From: Clostridiaceae bacterium
GTDB lineage: Bacteria; Bacillota; Clostridia; Oscillospirales; Acutalibacteraceae
Direction: 5' to 3'
Assembly: GCA_904502175.1 (NCBI GenBank)
Contig: CAJGDU010000098.1
Span: forward strand, 1 to 5,156
Length of the DNA stretch: 5,156 bases
In this document: positions 3,670 through 5,156 of the stretch, one piece after another
How the letters are laid out: each line of letters begins with the position of its first letter
Position numbering within the stretch: the first letter of the stretch is position 1
Notes under the pieces: model-generated
Told to the model about the DNA's origin: nothing
Databases searched by the model: none
Seen by the model: the letters and a program-made list of their open reading frames with translations, nothing else
Made by a program: the position numbers and the translations under genes

Positions 3670-5156
3670 ATGAAAGGAACGATCGCTTTGGACCAGTTGA
3701 AACGTTACCCCTCCGTGGAAAAACCCTGGCTTCAGTTCTTCAGCGAAGAGGCGAAGAATGCTGAAGTGCCGAAAGAGACTATCTACACGTCCCTCTGCCG
3801 CAGAAACAAAGGGTTTGAGTCGAACTACGCCCTCAACTTTGTGGACCACAGGATCACCTTCGGGCATCTGATGGAACAGGCCAACGTTGCCGCCGCCGCG
3901 TTCGAAAAACTCGGTGTGAAGCCCGGCGACGTCGTGGCGTGCGCCTCGATCACCATGCCGGAAATGGTCTATTCCATGTACGGCCTGAACAAGATCGGCG
4001 CCACCATCCTCATGCTGGACCCCCGTCGCAGCAATGAGGAGATCCTGGACCTTCTGAACAGTTCCAAAGCCCGGGTCCTGCTCGTCATGGACCTCTTCTA
4101 TGACAAACTGAAAGAGGCCATCGAGGAGGCGAAACTCGACCACCTCATCATCATCTCCCCGGACGCGTCGCTCACACCGTTCATGAGGCTCGTCAAACGC
4201 TTCAAGGTGCCGACACCGAAGATCCCGGAAGAGGGGAAGACCATTCATTGGAAGACCTTCGCCGCGACCGGCAGCACATCGCCCGACGACTCCTATACGG
4301 CTCCGTACGGGGAAAACGACTGCGCGGCCATTACCATGACCGGCGGCACGACCGGACTTCCGAAGGGCGTCATGCTCTCGAACCTCGGGTTCAGCTCCGT
4401 GACCACGGCGTTTGAAAACTGCGGCGTCCGGTACACGAGAGAGCAGAGTTTCCTGGATATTATTCCGGCGTTTGCGTCCTATGGCATCGTCGCCAGCCTC
4501 CATATGCCTCTCTGCCTGGGCGTGGAAGTCGTGACCATCCCGAAATTTGACCCGGAGAAGGTCGGACACTATATCAAGAAGTATCGGCCTGCCCATACCC
4601 TCATGGTCCCCGCGCACTATGAGAAGCTGATGTACAGCAAGGAAATGCGCAACGGCTTCGACCTGAGTTTCTTTGAGACCGCGGGCTCCGGCGGCGACAC
4701 CATGAACGCCGGGACCGAGGCGAAGCTCAACGGGTTCCTCAAAGAGCACGGCAGCCGCTTCCCGCTGTCCCAGGGCTACGGCATGAGCGAAGTCAGTTCC
4801 GCCGGCAGCTGTTACTGCAACGGCAACTTCCGCTCTCTCAGCGTGGGCTATCCGCTGCTCACCAACACCATCTCCATCTTCAAACCGGAGACGACGGAAG
4901 AGCTCAGCTACAACGAAGAGGGCGAGATCTGCTTCACCGGCCCCGGCAACATGCTCGGGTACCTCGACAACCCGGAAGAGACTGAAAACGTCATGAAGCT
5001 GCATCCGGACGGCAAGGTCTGGATCCACAGCGGAGACGTCGGCTATATGGACGAGGACGGGTTCCTTTACATCAAGGGACGCATCAAGAGAATGATCACC
5101 CGTGCCGACGGCCACAAAGTCTTCCCGGTCCAGCTGGAGAGCATTTTCGGCAAGCA
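3670..5156 (+). CDS. AMP-binding (ANL superfamily) acyl-CoA synthetase-like ligase, 3' end outside window
   Basis: This adenylate-forming enzyme is expected to activate a carboxylic acid with ATP to an acyl-AMP and pass it to CoA or another thiol. The frame is open from ATG 3670 to the window edge (495 residues seen, probably about 50 short of the usual 540-550). Motifs in order: family-like N-terminus KPWLQFFSEEA (18-28); ATP-binding P-loop TGGTTGLPKGV (224-234); QGYGMSE (368-374); HSGD (453-456) with ribose-binding D456; hinge GRIKRMI (470-476) with K473, as in 4-coumarate ligases and luciferases; and DGHKVFP (480-486) of the C-terminal domain. The A10 catalytic lysine would lie beyond the edge. 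No carrier-protein or condensation domain is seen, so it looks stand-alone unless fused later. It is separated from the upstream operon by a terminator and has its own control region. The substrate cannot be read from the sequence; medium or long acyl, aryl or amino acids are all possible. Confidence 0.93.
   Translation, partial: MKGTIALDQLKRYPSVEKPWLQFFSEEAKNAEVPKETIYTSLCRRNKGFESNYALNFVDHRITFGHLMEQANVAAAAFEKLGVKPGDVVACASITMPEMVYSMYGLNKIGATILMLDPRRSNEEILDLLNSSKARVLLVMDLFYDKLKEAIEEAKLDHLIIISPDASLTPFMRLVKRFKVPTPKIPEEGKTIHWKTFAATGSTSPDDSYTAPYGENDCAAITMTGGTTGLPKGVMLSNLGFSSVTTAFENCGVRYTREQSFLDIIPAFASYGIVASLHMPLCLGVEVVTIPKFDPEKVGHYIKKYRPAHTLMVPAHYEKLMYSKEMRNGFDLSFFETAGSGGDTMNAGTEAKLNGFLKEHGSRFPLSQGYGMSEVSSAGSCYCNGNFRSLSVGYPLLTNTISIFKPETTEELSYNEEGEICFTGPGNMLGYLDNPEETENVMKLHPDGKVWIHSGDVGYMDEDGFLYIKGRIKRMITRADGHKVFPVQLESIFGK

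Noticed and set aside
3537..3764. 75-codon plus-strand frame starting in the gap and entering the ligase gene
   Set aside because: TTG start without a Shine-Dalgarno, no recognisable protein, and its second half is only the ligase gene read in another frame.
3643..5115. 490-codon open frame on the minus strand opposite the ligase gene
   Set aside because: It is the mirror of the GC-rich, third-position-biased plus-strand gene. The product is rich in repeated Val/Gly/Arg/His with no recognisable domain, while the plus strand has complete ANL motifs and a good ribosome binding site.

Overview
The window is a same-strand (+) stretch of a bacterial chromosome made mostly of housekeeping genes. 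Coding DNA is GC-rich and G/C-biased at third positions, and intergenic DNA is clearly AT-rich. The polA motif wording (TETRTGRISSSEPNLQNIPVR-like), the GDGERD metallophosphoesterase motif, a KPWLQFFSEEA-type acyl-CoA ligase and the sigma-A promoter style suggest a GC-rich member of the Bacillota, most likely Clostridia. That placement is inferred from sequence memory and was not tested by a search.

Layout. Positions 1-1200 hold the 3' part of polA (the polymerase domain; the gene begins before the window). It is followed after 6 bases by rimI (1207-1683, GNAT N-acetyltransferase), which overlaps tsaD (1640-2677, t6A tRNA modification). After 16 bases comes a YfcE/MJ0936-type metallophosphoesterase (2694-3206). 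The tight spacing, the overlap and the lack of a visible terminator indicate one polA-rimI-tsaD-yfcE transcription unit whose promoter lies to the left. Four bases after the last stop codon is a near-consensus promoter (3210-3238) driving tRNA-Arg(CCG) (3252-3328), which ends at a strong intrinsic terminator (3335-3363). Nothing visible stops operon transcripts from running through the tRNA to that terminator.

Positions 3364-3669 are an AT-rich gap with no convincing gene. It carries an 8+8 bp palindrome, short repeats, a possible stem-loop leader, a weak promoter candidate and a good ribosome binding site. It leads into a large adenylate-forming (ANL) acyl-CoA synthetase-like gene (3670 to the right edge, incomplete), with the catalytic motifs visible but no identifiable substrate.

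The first block joins DNA replication/repair (PolA), protein N-terminal acetylation (RimI) and translation fidelity (TsaD, tRNA-Arg). CGG is half of all arginine codons in the polA fragment, so the tRNA-Arg(CCG) matches local codon use. I see no mobile element, CRISPR array or defence system. The least explained DNA is the control region before the ligase gene.
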